NCBI GenBank assembly: GCA_964036195.1
Contig: OZ038452.1
Span: 17,912,704 to 17,976,703, forward strand
Direction of reading: 5' to 3'
Length of the DNA stretch: 64,000 bases
Source: Sphaerolaimus hirsutus
Taxonomy: Eukaryota; Nematoda; Chromadorea; Monhysterida; Sphaerolaimidae
This document shows, in pieces, positions 20,401-31,359 of the stretch (position 1 is its first letter; each line of letters begins with the position of its first letter). Position numbers and translations under genes: made by a program. Under the pieces are notes generated by a model. That model ran no database searches and was not told the DNA's origin. It saw only the letters and a list, made by a program, of their open reading frames with translations.

Positions 20401-23400
20401 GTGTCAAAAATATCCATTTTTTGTCGACATATTGTTCGTATATCGCCTTATAGTCGAATGTTCGTGACTTCAGGTAAAGTTTGGCACGGAATGGTGATCA
20501 AACAAGGTTATAAAAGGAGGTTGTTACTTTGGGAGTGAAGTTACACACTGTGGAGGTACATGGAAGCACATTACCTCAATATTATATATTACAGCAACAT
20601 ATGTCGGCTTATTCACCCATGGTAGCACATAGAAATGGATGTTTTGATACTAAAAATGCAACAAAACCAATGAAAACAACCACCAATGTCAATTCGTGTG
20701 TGAAATTGCGCGCTTGCACGCAAAAATTTTGCAAAATACCTAGTGCTTAGTACTAAAAATTTTGGCTGATGTTTTTTTTAAAAAAAAAACATTTCGGATG
20801 TCATGTTTTTTTTAAAAAAAAACATCGGCCAACCCTAGGTAGGTTTTCATACTAGGTGTGCTGTCCATGGAGTATATATGAGAGCATATAGTACTAAAAA
20901 TAGCTGAAATAGACGATAAGGAACATGAACTAGTGATTTTGGAAGTGAAAATCTATAAAACGGTATAAAAGATAGTGATTTTGAGCAACAGTGGGGTATA
21001 GTTTTGCAAAAATCGCTCAAGATAAGTAGATAGCTGGCCGATTTGGGGGGGGGGTTAGGGTATAGTGGCCCAAAATTTTGCCTCCGGTATAGATAGATAG
21101 CTGAGAGCCCTCCGGGATAGATAGATAGCTGGGCGATTTGGGGGGTAACCCCTCCCTTTCCTACCCCTATTACAGTGCTTAGGGGGTGTTTTGCCTAGAT
21201 TACTTGAGTCAGAAGCAGCTTGGATAGATGGGCAATTTGGGGGAGGGGATTCAGGGGAGGAAGCCAAATTTTTTACATCGGGTTAGAGAGATATTTTTCT
21301 GAGTGGCATCTGTGGTAGGTAGAAAACTGAAGTTTATTTGAGGTGGGGTATCCATGATGCGCATTGCGAAAACTGGAGTATCTAAGACAAACAGCTGAAT
21401 GACGCCCCAATGCAGCCGAACCTGGACGAGTGCAGCGTGTGCACGTTCGTGATCGGTTACGTGGTGAAGCTGGTCGACTTGGGCGAGCCGGAGATCGAGT
21501 CCGAGCTGAAGGGGCTCTGCTCCGAGCTCGGCCCCGTCGCCTCCGTGTGCGATGTGATCGTGTCCGAGCTGCCCGCAGTGCTCAAGTACATCGAAGCATC
21601 GATGCCGCCAAAGACTATCTGCTCCGAACTGGGGCTCTGCTCAGGCATCAAGAAATCCGTGGGTATACATACTAAATTATAAAACTGAACTATATTGCTC
21701 AACCTTACCCATTAGCACTCCTTAATTGCAGCCCGCAGCTGCACAACGTATCAGCCCAATGACACCACCAGTGAGAGTATTTACATATATTCATGTGTTC
21801 ATTTTTTGTGCATGCACATCAGCGAAATCAGTACACGACACACACAGGCAAACATGGACAAGTGCGAAGTGTGCACTTATTCAGTCGGATTCGTGGAGAA
21901 GTTGGCCCCACTGGGCATCCACGTGGTCGAGCCAGAACTAAAAGCACTTTGCGTCTCACTCGGTCCCATGATGCCCGTGTGCGAAGTGGTTGTCCATGAG
22001 CTGCCTATGACACTCGAGCTACTCGAGCAACACTGGCCAGCTGACAGGATTTGTCAGAAGATTAAGCTGTGCCCGGAGACATCTGTGAGTTACACGGTGT
22101 AACTTAGACCCTCCAATCATTTTCACCACCAGACTGTAAGAACTTCATTGTTGAACTTCAGAATCAACCAACTGCAGTAGAGGCGGTTGAAGGCAAAGAT
22201 GCACCGGTGAGTGTGAACTACATTATAACTGAATGAATGGCATTTAATGGCAAGCACACACACACAGGCAAACATGGACAAGTGCCAAGTGTGCACTTAT
22301 GCAGTCGCATTTGTGGAGAAGATGGCCCCACTGGGCATCCACATTGTTGAGCCAGAATTGAAAGCACTCTGCGCCACGCTAGGCTCAATGTCAACCGTTT
22401 GTGATGTGGTCGTCAAAGAGCTACCTCTGGTGCTGGAGCTAATTGAGAAAAAATGGCCAGCTGACAAGATCTGCCAGGAGATAAAGCTGTGCCCCACCAG
22501 CAAACCTGTGAGTTACACCCTCGATCAAAGGCTCATGCCACAAGAAATTCATTGTCAAATTTCAGAATCAACCAGCTGCAGTAGCAACAGTAAAAGCTAA
22601 AGATTCATCGGTGAGTTCTAACTTAAGAATCCATGATAAAGTTACTTCTAAGTGTGCGATAGTGCAAAACTCTATTCTGGCAGCTCTGGCCTAGTAACAA
22701 ATCGCTATCGAATTTCAGTCATCAGTAGACGGAACTGCAGTTTATTGGCGCTGCGCACGCTAGTTTGCACCGTGAATTTAGTGAAAACTGAAATTTAATT
22801 TAAATACAAATGAATCAACTAGGCTGGATGATTTAATCTAATTAGAATAAAAATTCATGAAAGTTAACATTTGAAAACTAATCAATACACATATAGCATA
22901 CAGTAATTGTACCTGGATGTCGCTATTTCAGTATTCACCAAAGTCAGGGTACAAACTAGTGTGCGTAGAGTAGACACATTCATTCAAAAACACAAATCCA
23001 CATTATAAGATAGCAACAAATTCACAATTAATCGCAGCCGAACCTGGGCGGTTGCTCGGTGTGCACATTCTTCGTGCAGTACGTCGAGACGCTGGTGAAC
23101 CAAGAAGAGGTAAGTTCGACGCAGATGACGGTGCAAAAGTATCGAGAATTTTTGGGAAAAAATTTTTTCAGCAGTTTGTTTATTATGAATGGCAAATTGG
23201 GAAGCTGGGGATATGTGTGAGAAATGCTATGGTTGTAAACACCTTTTTAGCTGCAGTTTATACACTACACACACATGAAAATGGTGTAGAAAAGCCTTTT
23301 CCATCCCTAATCCCATGTGCATCATTGCTTCTGTAAAGTGATGCTTTAACAAAATCTAGTTGACATGAATTTTCAATGTCAACTAGTGTGCGTGGGCCAG

Positions 23401-23870
23401 GGGTATCTTGAATTTTGACCCTCCGATTGGTTGGATAGATAGCAAATCGCTCCTCCAGAGGGATAGATAGCTGAAAAATTTTCTGGGGGGGTTGGGGGGG
23501 TTTGGGGGGTTGTGGTGGTTCGATATATAGGCTTTTTCGGGGCATAGAAGGATGAAAAGGGAGAAAAATCGCTAGAAGTATAATCAGTAACCCCCCCCCC
23601 CCATTCGAGACTCCTGGCTTGGGCCAAAGACGCTCCTTATATCACTCTTTCCAAGATGAGGCAAACAAATTATGTATCAACTACAATTACATTTATACCC
23701 ATTTTGCGCAGCCGGAAATCGAGACGAAGTTAAAGGAGCTGTGCGGCTCGCTCGGTCCACTACAATCCACATGCGACACCCTGGTCACGTTCCTGCCCCA
23801 GATCATTTCCATGCTGGAGAAAGAATTCACACCCAACGATATCTGTGTTGACATTGGCCTTTGTACGTAG
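17442..23870 (+). CDS. Prosaposin-like gene B, four SapB domains
   Basis: Ten phase-0 exons: 17442-17495, 18366-18401, 21416-21658, 21732-21770, 21848-22084, 22162-22206, 22268-22507, 22566-22610, 23038-23109, 23712-23870; ~389 aa. Exon 1 is a 54-nt signal peptide (MHKSTLLFLLGVTTAFAS) and exon 2 a 36-nt linker, both matching gene A in length and phase. Domains 1-3 are single-exon SapB modules; domain 4 is split as in gene A. Six cysteines are kept in each. Domains 2 and 3 (ANMDKC starts) are closely related tandem copies separated by 45-nt linker exons that are themselves similar. The 3-kb intron 2 holds the nested transposon stack. AATAAA follows the stop by six bases (23877), with another at 24031. 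Tandem paralogue of gene A; same likely role in lipid/membrane interaction after secretion. Confidence 0.87.
17759..18275 (-). mobile_element. hAT MITE-2 copy (inverted) in gene B intron 1
   Basis: The ends CAGGGGTCTCGAATGG / ATACCCCTG are flanked by the perfect 8-bp duplication tcaagggg (17751-17758 and 18276-18283). It is inserted into G-rich sequence resembling the CCGTATT MITE interior (about 17520-17750). Confidence 0.82.
18425..18545 (+). mobile_element. MITE-2 fragment in gene B intron 2
   Basis: It contains GTCAGGATTTTGGCC, GCTCCTCCAGGGGATAGAC and a short G-tract in MITE-2 order, but neither terminal CAGGGG nor the distal half is present. Confidence 0.5.
19371..19932. mobile_element. 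TAGGGATGG hAT-type element nested in MITE-2
   Basis: The ends TAGGGATGG / CCATCCCTA are flanked by the perfect duplication atagatag (19363-19370 and 19933-19940), a natural MITE-2 motif. The subterminal regions are poly-T/poly-A with AACG/CGTT. Confidence 0.8.
20054..20874. mobile_element. TACTCGGC-type MITE nested in MITE-2
   Basis: The left end TACGTGGCGGACATCAC and the right end GCTGTCCATGGAGTA are inverted, with TA on both sides and inner CTTAGTATGAAAACC pairing with GGTTTTCATACTAG. The element at 20219-20837 splits it. Confidence 0.65.
20219..20837. mobile_element. TAGGGTTGG hAT-type element, innermost layer
   Basis: The ends TAGGGTTGG / CCAACCCTA have the perfect 8-bp duplication ggtaggtt (20211-20218 and 20838-20845). 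This is the youngest insertion in the stack. Confidence 0.8.
22753..22975. mobile_element. Decayed CGCACRCTAG MITE in gene B
   Basis: The ends GCGCACGCTAGTTTG and CAAACTAGTGTGCG are inverted. The interior is AT-rich. It lies in the intron before the last split SapB domain. Confidence 0.5.
23398..23616 (+). mobile_element. Internally deleted MITE-2 copy in gene B last intron
   Basis: The ends CAGGGGTATCTTG and CGAGACTCCTG are flanked by gcgtgggc/gcttgggc (7 of 8). At 219 bp it lacks the central half of the 523-bp form. Confidence 0.7.
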
Positions 23871-23876
23871 TCGCGT

Positions 23877-23882
23877 AATAAA
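23877..23882 (+). terminator. Polyadenylation signal of saposin gene B
   Basis: AATAAA lies 6 bases after the gene B stop codon; a second AATAAA at 24031-24036 would give a ~180-nt 3' UTR. Which is used cannot be read from sequence. Confidence 0.5.
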
Positions 23883-24532
23883 TTAATTGGACGTTTTTTT
23901 ACTGTTGATAATCGGTACCATAAATCAATAGCCTTTGGTTTTCTTTATACGAGAGAGATATAAAGAGCATTTATCCGGATAGCATCGATTGTATTTTTCC
24001 AGTGTTGGAAATATTGACGTAGGCATGGAGAATAAATGAAATTTTTTACACTGACCCACTTTTCACACATCTAACCGATGTTTCCATTTTATTGAATCAG
24101 CAAGTGGTGATTTCCGCCAAAAGTCGATTTCTTAATACCTATGTACCTGTTTACTTGAATTACGCGCTTGCATACAGAAACTTTAGCAAAACACCTAGTG
24201 AATCGGTAAATAAGGTTTTGACGCTTGCGTTCTTCAAACGGTTTTTAAAAAAAACCCAGCCATCCCACTCCAGTCGACGTAGACTATTGTGCAGAGCAAC
24301 AATACAAAAACAGGACAAACATGAAAAACACAGTCAGTCAATTGCACAGGTGAAATTACGTGCTCATGTTCAACAATTTCGCAACAGATCGGATTTGAAA
24401 ATTTAAAATCGGATTTTATCCTGCAGTTTTTTCAAAAGCCAGATTTTTATAAGATAACGATGCCAGCTCCAGTGTGAATGGGTTCATTTGCATTGAGCAG
24501 TGTAGCCTAGTGCAAACTGCAATGAAAACAGG
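23883..24532. other. Intergenic stretch with TAGGG-element debris
   Basis: No coding evidence. Segments around 24070-24250 (CAAGTGGTGATTTCCGCC, ATTACGCGCTTGCATAC, AAACGGTTTTTAAAAA) resemble the interior of the TAGGGATGG elements, but no complete ends are present. Confidence 0.4.
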
Positions 24533-25080
24533 GGTTCAGTAGGGGGGGGGGGGTTACCCCCTTCCAAATCTGCCAGCTATCTATCTATCCCAGGGGCCCG
24601 CTCAGCTATCTATCTATCCCGGAGGCAAAATTTTCAGCTATCTAAACCCAAAACGGCCCAGCTATCGACCTATCTGGTGCGATTTTTGAGAAATTTTGGC
24701 CCTTTTTTGCTCAAAATCACTCATTTTCATGCGTTTTTAGCGATTTTGACCTTCAACATCGCTAGTTCGAGTACTTTATTGCTTATTTTCACCTGTTATA
24801 TAGTTGAAACATAATGTTCGCGGATTTGGTGACACTATACCACTACGCAAACTATACGAGTCTATATAGCTAATTTTAGCCGTTTTTCACTTATATTGAG
24901 CGATTTTTAGCGACTTTTGCCCTATTTTTAGCGATTTTTCTCCTTTTTTTCTCTTACACCACGAAAAAGCCTATATATTGAACCCCCGCCAACCCCCCCC
25001 ACAAAAAAAAAATTTTTCAGCTATCTATCCCTCTGGAGGAGCGATTTACTATCTATATAAACCCCCGCCAGGGTCCAAAT
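24533..25080 (-). mobile_element. Degenerate MITE-2 copy (inverted)
   Basis: A long C/G tract, GCTATCTATCTATCCC blocks, GCGATTTTTGAG and ATATATTGAACCCCCGCC occur in reversed MITE-2 order. The terminal bases have drifted and I find no clean duplication. Confidence 0.65.
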
Positions 25081-27267
25081 CTACTGTAATTGGCTGATCG
25101 CAGCCAATTGAAGATTTGCTTGGTGGGGGTTTATTGATGATTGAATTTCAGCGGCGGCCCTAAACACACTTTAATTAAGGTGTAGGCAAGTGGCAAATAC
25201 AGCCCAAGTCCACAAATAAACCAGCGCGAATTTATCGAGCGAAATTGGTTTATAGAATAGGAAATTTGGGTGAAATTCATAGAAAAACAAACATCGAAAT
25301 ATTTAGGAAAATATTCAGCGTGAAAAACGCAAAAACAATGACTGCCAGCCGATTCAAAATATCTCAAAATATGGCTGGACATGCATAAGATATGGGGGGT
25401 ACCTACACAAAAACGGCACAAACGGAATGGCCCCAAGTAGTCTACTACGCAGCGCAGAGTACACAATGCATACGCGCATACATAGGTGTAATGCGATAAC
25501 TGGCAGCGAGCCACAAAAATGCCAGACCCACGTCTCTGGGATTGTGACTCAGCGTCAATTAACGCATACAAGTCCTAATTATGGCGCCTTAGCCGCCGGA
25601 AACGCCATACTGGCCATTTCTAGACCAAAGTGACGTCATCGCGACATCGCCCCATACAAAACCTAACTTACAGGGGACTTACGGCTCGATCGACGCCGGT
25701 TACGGTAATTGGCGCCAAGCCACAAAAGTGCCAGATCAACGCCTCTGGGATTGCGAATTGGTGCGAATTACATGTGCAATTTGGCGTCGACAGCGTTATG
25801 TCGCTAATTTTAATTAGCGACAATGCCCAATTAGTCACATTCAGTCATGAAATGGGCCCAGTGACGTCAGATGACACCGCCCGGTATAATACCAAACTTT
25901 TGCAAAACTTACGGCGCTTTCATTAAAAAGAAAAAAGCAGCGCCGGTCGAAAACTGTGTTCCCTGAGTATGGCGGCCGAACGAGCGCCGGCGGACGGTTT
26001 CCACGGCCGCGACAGCGCCGCGGCGTCGCCATTCGACGACCGCTAGCCGCCGGAGCCAGGAAAAGGGGGATTTTGGGTGTTTTTGGAGATTTTTGTGGAG
26101 GGTCAAATCGGTCACTTTTGGCCGAGTGCCAACTTTTGGAAAATGGCAGCAAGTGTATTTTCGAGGGGGGGTTAAGCGCTGTCGCCTTGTTTTGGCGACA
26201 GTTTTTATCAATCGAAACTTACAAAAAAAACCTTTATTCAGTCCCCGCGAGCGTCGACAGCGGTGGCCGCCGGAAGCGTCCGCGGAGCGACAGAACTTCG
26301 GCCGTTTTAGAGTTCGGTGGGAGTGGCCACCGGAAGGGAGTGGCCCCGATAGCTCCTGAAGCCCACGTCCTTCGGAGTAGAGACGGGTCACCCCTTCTGG
26401 AGGGATATGTGCCTTAGTAAAAAATGGGAGCGGCCTTGATAGCTCCTGAGGTCTACGTCCCTCGGAGTAGAGACAGGCCAATCCCAAGGAAATTGGAAGG
26501 TTGCCAAAAAGGCTTTTTGTGTAGTTACCTGTGACTTGGCGCATACCCCGTAGCCACTGCTGCCACAGGGAGGAGTTTTTGTGATGTTGTAGGTTGTAGG
26601 TGTAGGCTTAGGTTGTAGGTGCGCGGTAGGTGCCGCGGTTTGTGATTTACAGCGTACATATTTGTGTTCATTTGTATCCAATTACCCACCTAACCCCCTT
26701 AGTTGTGATAATTGCATGTGTCTTGTGATTATGTTTTTACGTTTCGCATTTATTTCTGTGTTTCGCACTTATTTCTGTGTTTTGCACTTTGCACTTCGTG
26801 TTTAGTTTCACGTTGGCCGATTGGTACGCCGGTCTGGACAAGCTCACGTTTGAGCAAATACGGTTATTTTTGTGTTTTTGTCTTTTGCATTTGTTTACAG
26901 TTCGAGTGGCCCGTGAAGTTACTTGGTAGGTGTTGTTTGTCTTTAACTGCGTCATATTTAGTTGAGAGTCTTGCTCAGTGAGTCATTTTAAGCTGTTAGT
27001 TTGTGCGTTTACATTCGGTAGGTTACTGTAGGTATTTTACTTTCTAGTTTGGCACAGTTCCAGGACTGGTTTTATTAGCTGGCTGAGTGCCAGAAGGAAG
27101 GTGTCCCTGCATGTCAAGTCACCATTCCCCTCGTTCCATTAAAAAGTGACCTTGTGGTGTATGGTTCTGTTCAGCTGGAGTCACTTGTTTTCGGTACATT
27201 TTCGAATGCACTTTCGTGATTGGTTGGCTCTGCCCAGAATGCAAACCGGTTTTGGGCATTTCAGATC

Positions 27268-27306
27268 TATAAAATAGAGCCCCAATCTTGTGATTATCAT
27301 CAGTCT
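27268..27306 (+). promoter_or_regulatory. TATA + initiator upstream of the 27979 ORF
   Basis: TATAAAAT at 27268-27275 is followed about 31-34 bases later by TCATCAGTC, which includes a TCAGTC initiator match. The spacing suits a Pol II core promoter. The leader to the ORF would be ~670 nt. Confidence 0.45.
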
Positions 27307-27978
27307 ACTCAACCCAATTCTAATTACTAAGCCAGTGATTTACCAGCTGAAATGAGCCTACCCTTGGTTATTCATTCTCTGCTAACTCTGGCATAGGCCT
27401 TCTCTTCCCTCTGCATGGTGACATTTAGGTTCACAGGGGCAGGAGTGGCCACACGGAGCTGCCGATATAGTTAAGCTAGGGTGTTGTATGGGGAGAACCC
27501 ACCATCTGTGATGCTGCTGTATGTCTGGACCTCTGTGGACTTGTTTTAGGCGTAGTATAAGCTGAAGTAGGCTGTACACCTATTGACTCGCTCTAGGCTT
27601 TCGTAAGGGCCCAAACAGTTGTGCTACGTCGTTGTAGAATTACCTTTGATAGTGGTGCTGTGCCAAGCTAGGACTTAAGTACCTGGTCTTGTGTGGTCTC
27701 GTACCAGTGTACCGTACTGCTATCCTCACCTGTCTGGTTTAGCTTATAGGACCCTGAGTGTTATTTAGTCATTTTTATATTGATGTTTTGAATTGGAAAG
27801 TGGAAAGGTAAATTGGAAATATTCAAATACTTTGGAAACTTTAATTGCAACGTCATTTGAGAAACCCAATTAGTGTAATTCAAGCTTACTCCGGTGTAAC
27901 TAATTTCTCTACTTAATCTATTGGCTCATTCCAGCTAGTGGATCCTAATCATTTCTAATTCTAATTTGTGAAATCGTG

Positions 27979-28881
27979 ATGGAAGTCGCTTTTGTTTGTC
28001 TGCATTCGAATGAGGTTGAATTGTCGGTTTTTGAGGCGTGGGCTAATCTTGTTTCTGTTTCCGAAAGCGCGCCAAGTTCTGAAGGTTTCTGGGAGGTTGA
28101 TGATTTGGAAACGGGCCCTGTTTTTGATAGTTTTGAACCCGTGTCGGAATTGTTTCAAATTCAGCGAAGGGCCACGTATGCGGAAAAGGTTCAGGGCGCC
28201 GAAGATTTTGTCATTGATTCTGCTTTGCCCAATGGTGAAATAATTAGCGATGCATCTCAGCAGTGGTTGCTTGATCACTTGATCATGGAGCCAGCTTTTG
28301 TTGAGCCCGGAATTTGTGGTGTTTTTGAGAAGACTACTGAAAGGCTGAAGAAAGTTGTGCAGCCCAGAGACCTTTGGTACTTGGTGGATAAGAAGGGGAA
28401 ACTACAGCCGCACGTAATTAGCCGCAAGCTTTTGCAATTTGCGCGACCGGACTTTGTTAGCTGTGGCAACCAAGTAGACCAAAAAGTTCCGAAGCCAACG
28501 TCCTTCGGAATAGCTAGGTCGAAAGGCACCAAGCTAGTGAAGTTTGGCAGACAGGATTCCCGCGCACGCGCCAAACGTAGGGCTTGTAGGGCAGTTGTTG
28601 AGCGTCCGGTGGATTGCATGTCGCTCGTTGAATACTCGGAATTGTGCGATTATTTGGTTGGCATGTTGCCATCGTTTGTCGTTCCACGGGTGCAGAAGGT
28701 AACCAAATCCCCTGATAGGTGTTGTAGATTTGGTGTAATTAGGCAGGATGGGCTGCATGAACGCATCGTTGAGAGTTCTGACGAATATGGACATTGTCCA
28801 AGGTGTTGCTATCTGGCCCATAATGGTGATGTTGCAAGACCGGGGGGGGGGGGGGGGGGGGGGGGTTATCGTATTATATAG
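27979..28881 (+). CDS. Uncharacterised ORF (~300 aa), possibly retroelement gag/ORF1-like
   Basis: A single open frame with mixed composition. The N-terminal third is acidic (EAWANLVSVSES, FWEVDDLETG), then comes the segment RRATYAEKVQG. A basic stretch (KFGRQDSRARAKRRACR) lies near residues 185-205, and Cys pairs (DRCC, CPRCC) near the end. The arrangement of acidic N-terminus and basic, Cys-containing C-terminus resembles nucleic-acid-binding gag or LINE ORF1 proteins, but I do not recognise a domain. The frame runs into a 24-base G tract at 28842 and ends in nonsense glycines, so the natural C-terminus is probably lost. Function not assigned. Confidence 0.35.
   Translation: MEVAFVCLHSNEVELSVFEAWANLVSVSESAPSSEGFWEVDDLETGPVFDSFEPVSELFQIQRRATYAEKVQGAEDFVIDSALPNGEIISDASQQWLLDHLIMEPAFVEPGICGVFEKTTERLKKVVQPRDLWYLVDKKGKLQPHVISRKLLQFARPDFVSCGNQVDQKVPKPTSFGIARSKGTKLVKFGRQDSRARAKRRACRAVVERPVDCMSLVEYSELCDYLVGMLPSFVVPRVQKVTKSPDRCCRFGVIRQDGLHERIVESSDEYGHCPRCCYLAHNGDVARPGGGGGGGGYRII
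28842..28865 (+). repeat. 24-base G homopolymer
   Basis: An uninterrupted run of 24 G follows the last sensible codon of the 27979 ORF. It may mark a truncation or junction, or an assembly-compressed tract. Confidence 0.8.
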
Positions 28882-29659
28882 GCAATGCAACAGGGAACAC
28901 CTAAAAACTGCCGCGACTAGGGTGTCAAATTTCCGTTTTACGTTTCCGTTTTCCGCAGGCAAATTTTTTCTGTTTTCCGTTCCGTTTTCCGGCTGCTGAA
29001 ATTTTTTTTACGTTTTCCGTTCCGTTTTCCGGCAACATTTTTTTCCGTTTCCGTTTTTCCGGCTCATTTTCCGTTTTCCAGCCAAATTTACAGTTTTTCC
29101 GCCTTTTTTCCGTTTTCCGCCTCAATTTCCAGTTTTTCTGCCTTTTTTCCATTTTCCGCCTCAATTTTCCATTTTTCCGCCTCATTTTACCTTTTCTGGC
29201 TCAACTTTCTGTTTTCTGATCAGCCAAACTGGTAAAAATTCATGCAGATTGTCAACGATGTACAAAAAATTCTGTCTCCAGCAAAATTACTGCAAATTTT
29301 TTCCAGTTCCAGCAAAATTTCAGCCAATTTTATCCGTTTTCCGGCAAAATTTCAGCAAGTTTTTCCATTTCCGTGCAAATTTGATTTTTCCGTTTCCGTT
29401 TTTCCAGCCTCTTTTTCCGTTTTCCTGCGGCTGAAATTTTTTTTTTGTTTCCGTTTCCGTTTTCCGCCAAGTGCAATTGAAGGGTGTGCTTCTAAAAGTA
29501 CCGATCTACAAATTTGTCAATTTTAAGTTAAGACCATTTTCGGGGTCCCCATAGGAAAGCCCTTCAAAAAAAATTTAAAAAAGTGGGGGGTGTGAAAATG
29601 CATTTTGAGATACGGGGGGTCGAAAAATGCCAAAAAACGGCAAAAAACAGTTTCTGAAA

Positions 29660-30990
29660 TTTTAAAAGTACCGATCTACAAGCTTTTTCAGGTTTTGTAT
29701 CTTACAAAGTACCGATCTACAGACTTTTTCCAAAATTGTTCTTTTAAAAGTACCGATTTGCACATTATTTTTTGTGCTTCTGAATGTACCGATGTCAGAT
29801 CGGTACTTTTAAGAGCACAAACTTGTTTTGTGCTTTTTTTGTATGGGTAAAAGTACCGATCTACATAGAAATAATTTGTGCTTCTGAAAGTACCGCTGTT
29901 AGATCGGTACATTCAAATGCACAATTTTTTTGGGTAATTCTTAAAGTACCGATCTGCATGTAGATCGGTACTTTTATTTGCACAAATTTCGGAATTTTAG
30001 TTTTTTGTGTTGTAGATCGGTACTTCTGGAAGCACAATCTTGAATAGTGACTTTAGAATGCAGATCGGTACTTCTGGAAGCACAATCTTGAATAGTGACT
30101 TTAGAATGCAGATCGGTACTTCTGGAAGCACAATCTTGAATAGTGACTTTAGAATGCAGATCGGTACTTCTGGAAGCACAATCTTGAATAGTGACTTTAG
30201 ATTGCAGATCAGTACTTCTGGAAGCACTCTACCTATCTATCTATCTACCGATCTACAATGAAAGAAATTGTTTTTCTGAAAGTACGGATGTCAGATCGGT
30301 ACTTTCAAATGAACAAATTTTTTTGGTAATTCTGCATGGAGATCGGTACTTTTATTTGCACAGATTTAAAAAAAATTTTTAACAATGTAGATCGGTACTT
30401 TTAGAAGCACACATTATAAAAAAGTTCGTTTTTCATCAAAATCAAGCCAAAATAGTAATTCTTTAAGTACCAATCTGCATGTAGATTGGTACTTTTATTT
30501 GCACAATATTGAAAATGTTATTTTTGTGCTGTAGATCGGTACTTTTAGAAGCACACATTGGAAAAAAACACTTGAAAATTGAAAATGAAGCAAAAATTGG
30601 TAATTCTGAAAGTACTGATCTACATGTAGATCGGTACTTTTATTCGCACACATAAAATTTTTATTTGAATCTTGTTGTAGATCGGTACTTTTAGAAGCAC
30701 ACATTGGAAAAAATTCTTTAAATTTGAAAATGAAGCAAAAATTGGTACTTCTGAAAGTACTGATATACGTGTAGATCGGTACTTTTAATTGCACAAATTT
30801 TGAAATTTTATTTTTGTGCTGTAGATCGGTACTTCTAGAAGTACACCTTAGAAAAAAGTCGCTTTTGATCAAAATAAAGCCAACACGGAATTCTAAAAGT
30901 ACTTATCTGCATGTAGATCAGTACTTCTTTGTGCACAAATTTTGAAATATTATTTTTGTGCTGTAGATCATTGCTTCTAGAAGTACACCT
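29660..30990. repeat. Dispersed GATCGGTAC motif field (left)
   Basis: About twenty copies of GTAGATCGGTACTTTTAGAAGC-like sequence or its inverse (AAAGTACCGATCTAC), often as head-to-head pairs joined by ATG (e.g. around 30610-30640). A matching field recurs at 32150-32365 and at 32555, on the far side of the 44-bp array. Confidence 0.75.
30015..30230 (+). repeat. 48-bp tandem repeat, ~4.5 units
   Basis: GATCGGTACTTCTGGAAGC recurs at 30015, 30063, 30111, 30159 and (with one change) 30207, exactly 48 bases apart. Because 48 is a multiple of three it keeps frames open on both strands, producing false repeat-protein ORFs. Confidence 0.9.
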
Positions 30991-31359
30991 TCAAAAAAGT
31001 CGCTTTTAATCAAAATAGAGCCAAATCGAAATTTCGTTTTGCACATGTAAAATGAAAATTAAAACAATTTTGATTTGCACATGTAAGATATATATTTTTT
31101 ACAAATAAAAATTTCGATCTGCTGATTTTGAAATTATTTATCCATTTTACACATGCTAATCGAAATTTCCAATCTCAAAATAAGTGTACTAACAAATTGT
31201 AATTTTGATACGTCAAAACTAATCTATTTGCATATGCAGATCAAAATTCTGGTTTGCAAAAAGAAAATTAATATTACATGAGCAAATCGTAATTTCGATT
31301 TTGCAAAAAAATCTATTTGCAGATGCAAATCAAAATTTTTTGATTTGCAAAAAATTTCA

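Larger units (their letters stand above)
19294..21170 (+). mobile_element. MITE-2 copy carrying three further insertions
   Basis: The outer ends are CAGGGGTATTCTAG (19294) and CTACCCCTAT (21161-21170), with a 7/8-match duplication atacagtg/ttacagtg. MITE-2 sequence surfaces at 19294-19370, 19933-20050 and 20877-21170, interrupted by the elements listed next. All lie in intron 2 of gene B. Confidence 0.65.
25082..28917 (+). mobile_element. Unclassified repetitive unit with promoter and one ORF, cut at a G-run
   Basis: This ~3.8-kb region is richer in GC than its flanks. It holds two diverged direct repeats ~214 bp apart (around 25497 and 25711, both with GAGCCACAAAA/AAGCCACAAAA and CTCTGGGATTG), a second repeat pair near 26331 and 26425 (CTCCTGA..ACGTCC..TCGGAGTAG), a promoter near 27268 and the ORF at 27979. 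Sequence after the giant element (32690-32745) repeats the GAGTACATAATGCAT segment of 25450, so the unit may extend on that side. It is probably a retroelement relic; I could not find LTRs or a polymerase. Confidence 0.35.

Noticed and set aside
25909-26544. 211-codon minus-strand frame with an internal repeat (RPLPF/GPLPS)
   Set aside because: The repeat is explained by a DNA duplication in a GC-rich region; no domain, and stop-free frames also exist on the other strand.
29242-29434. Two overlapping Phe/Pro-rich ORFs
   Set aside because: They are TTTTCCG repeat translations in the subterminal zone of the giant TAGGG element.
30040-30261. 16-residue repeat protein
   Set aside because: 48-bp tandem array with open frames on both strands; no start context or splice signal.
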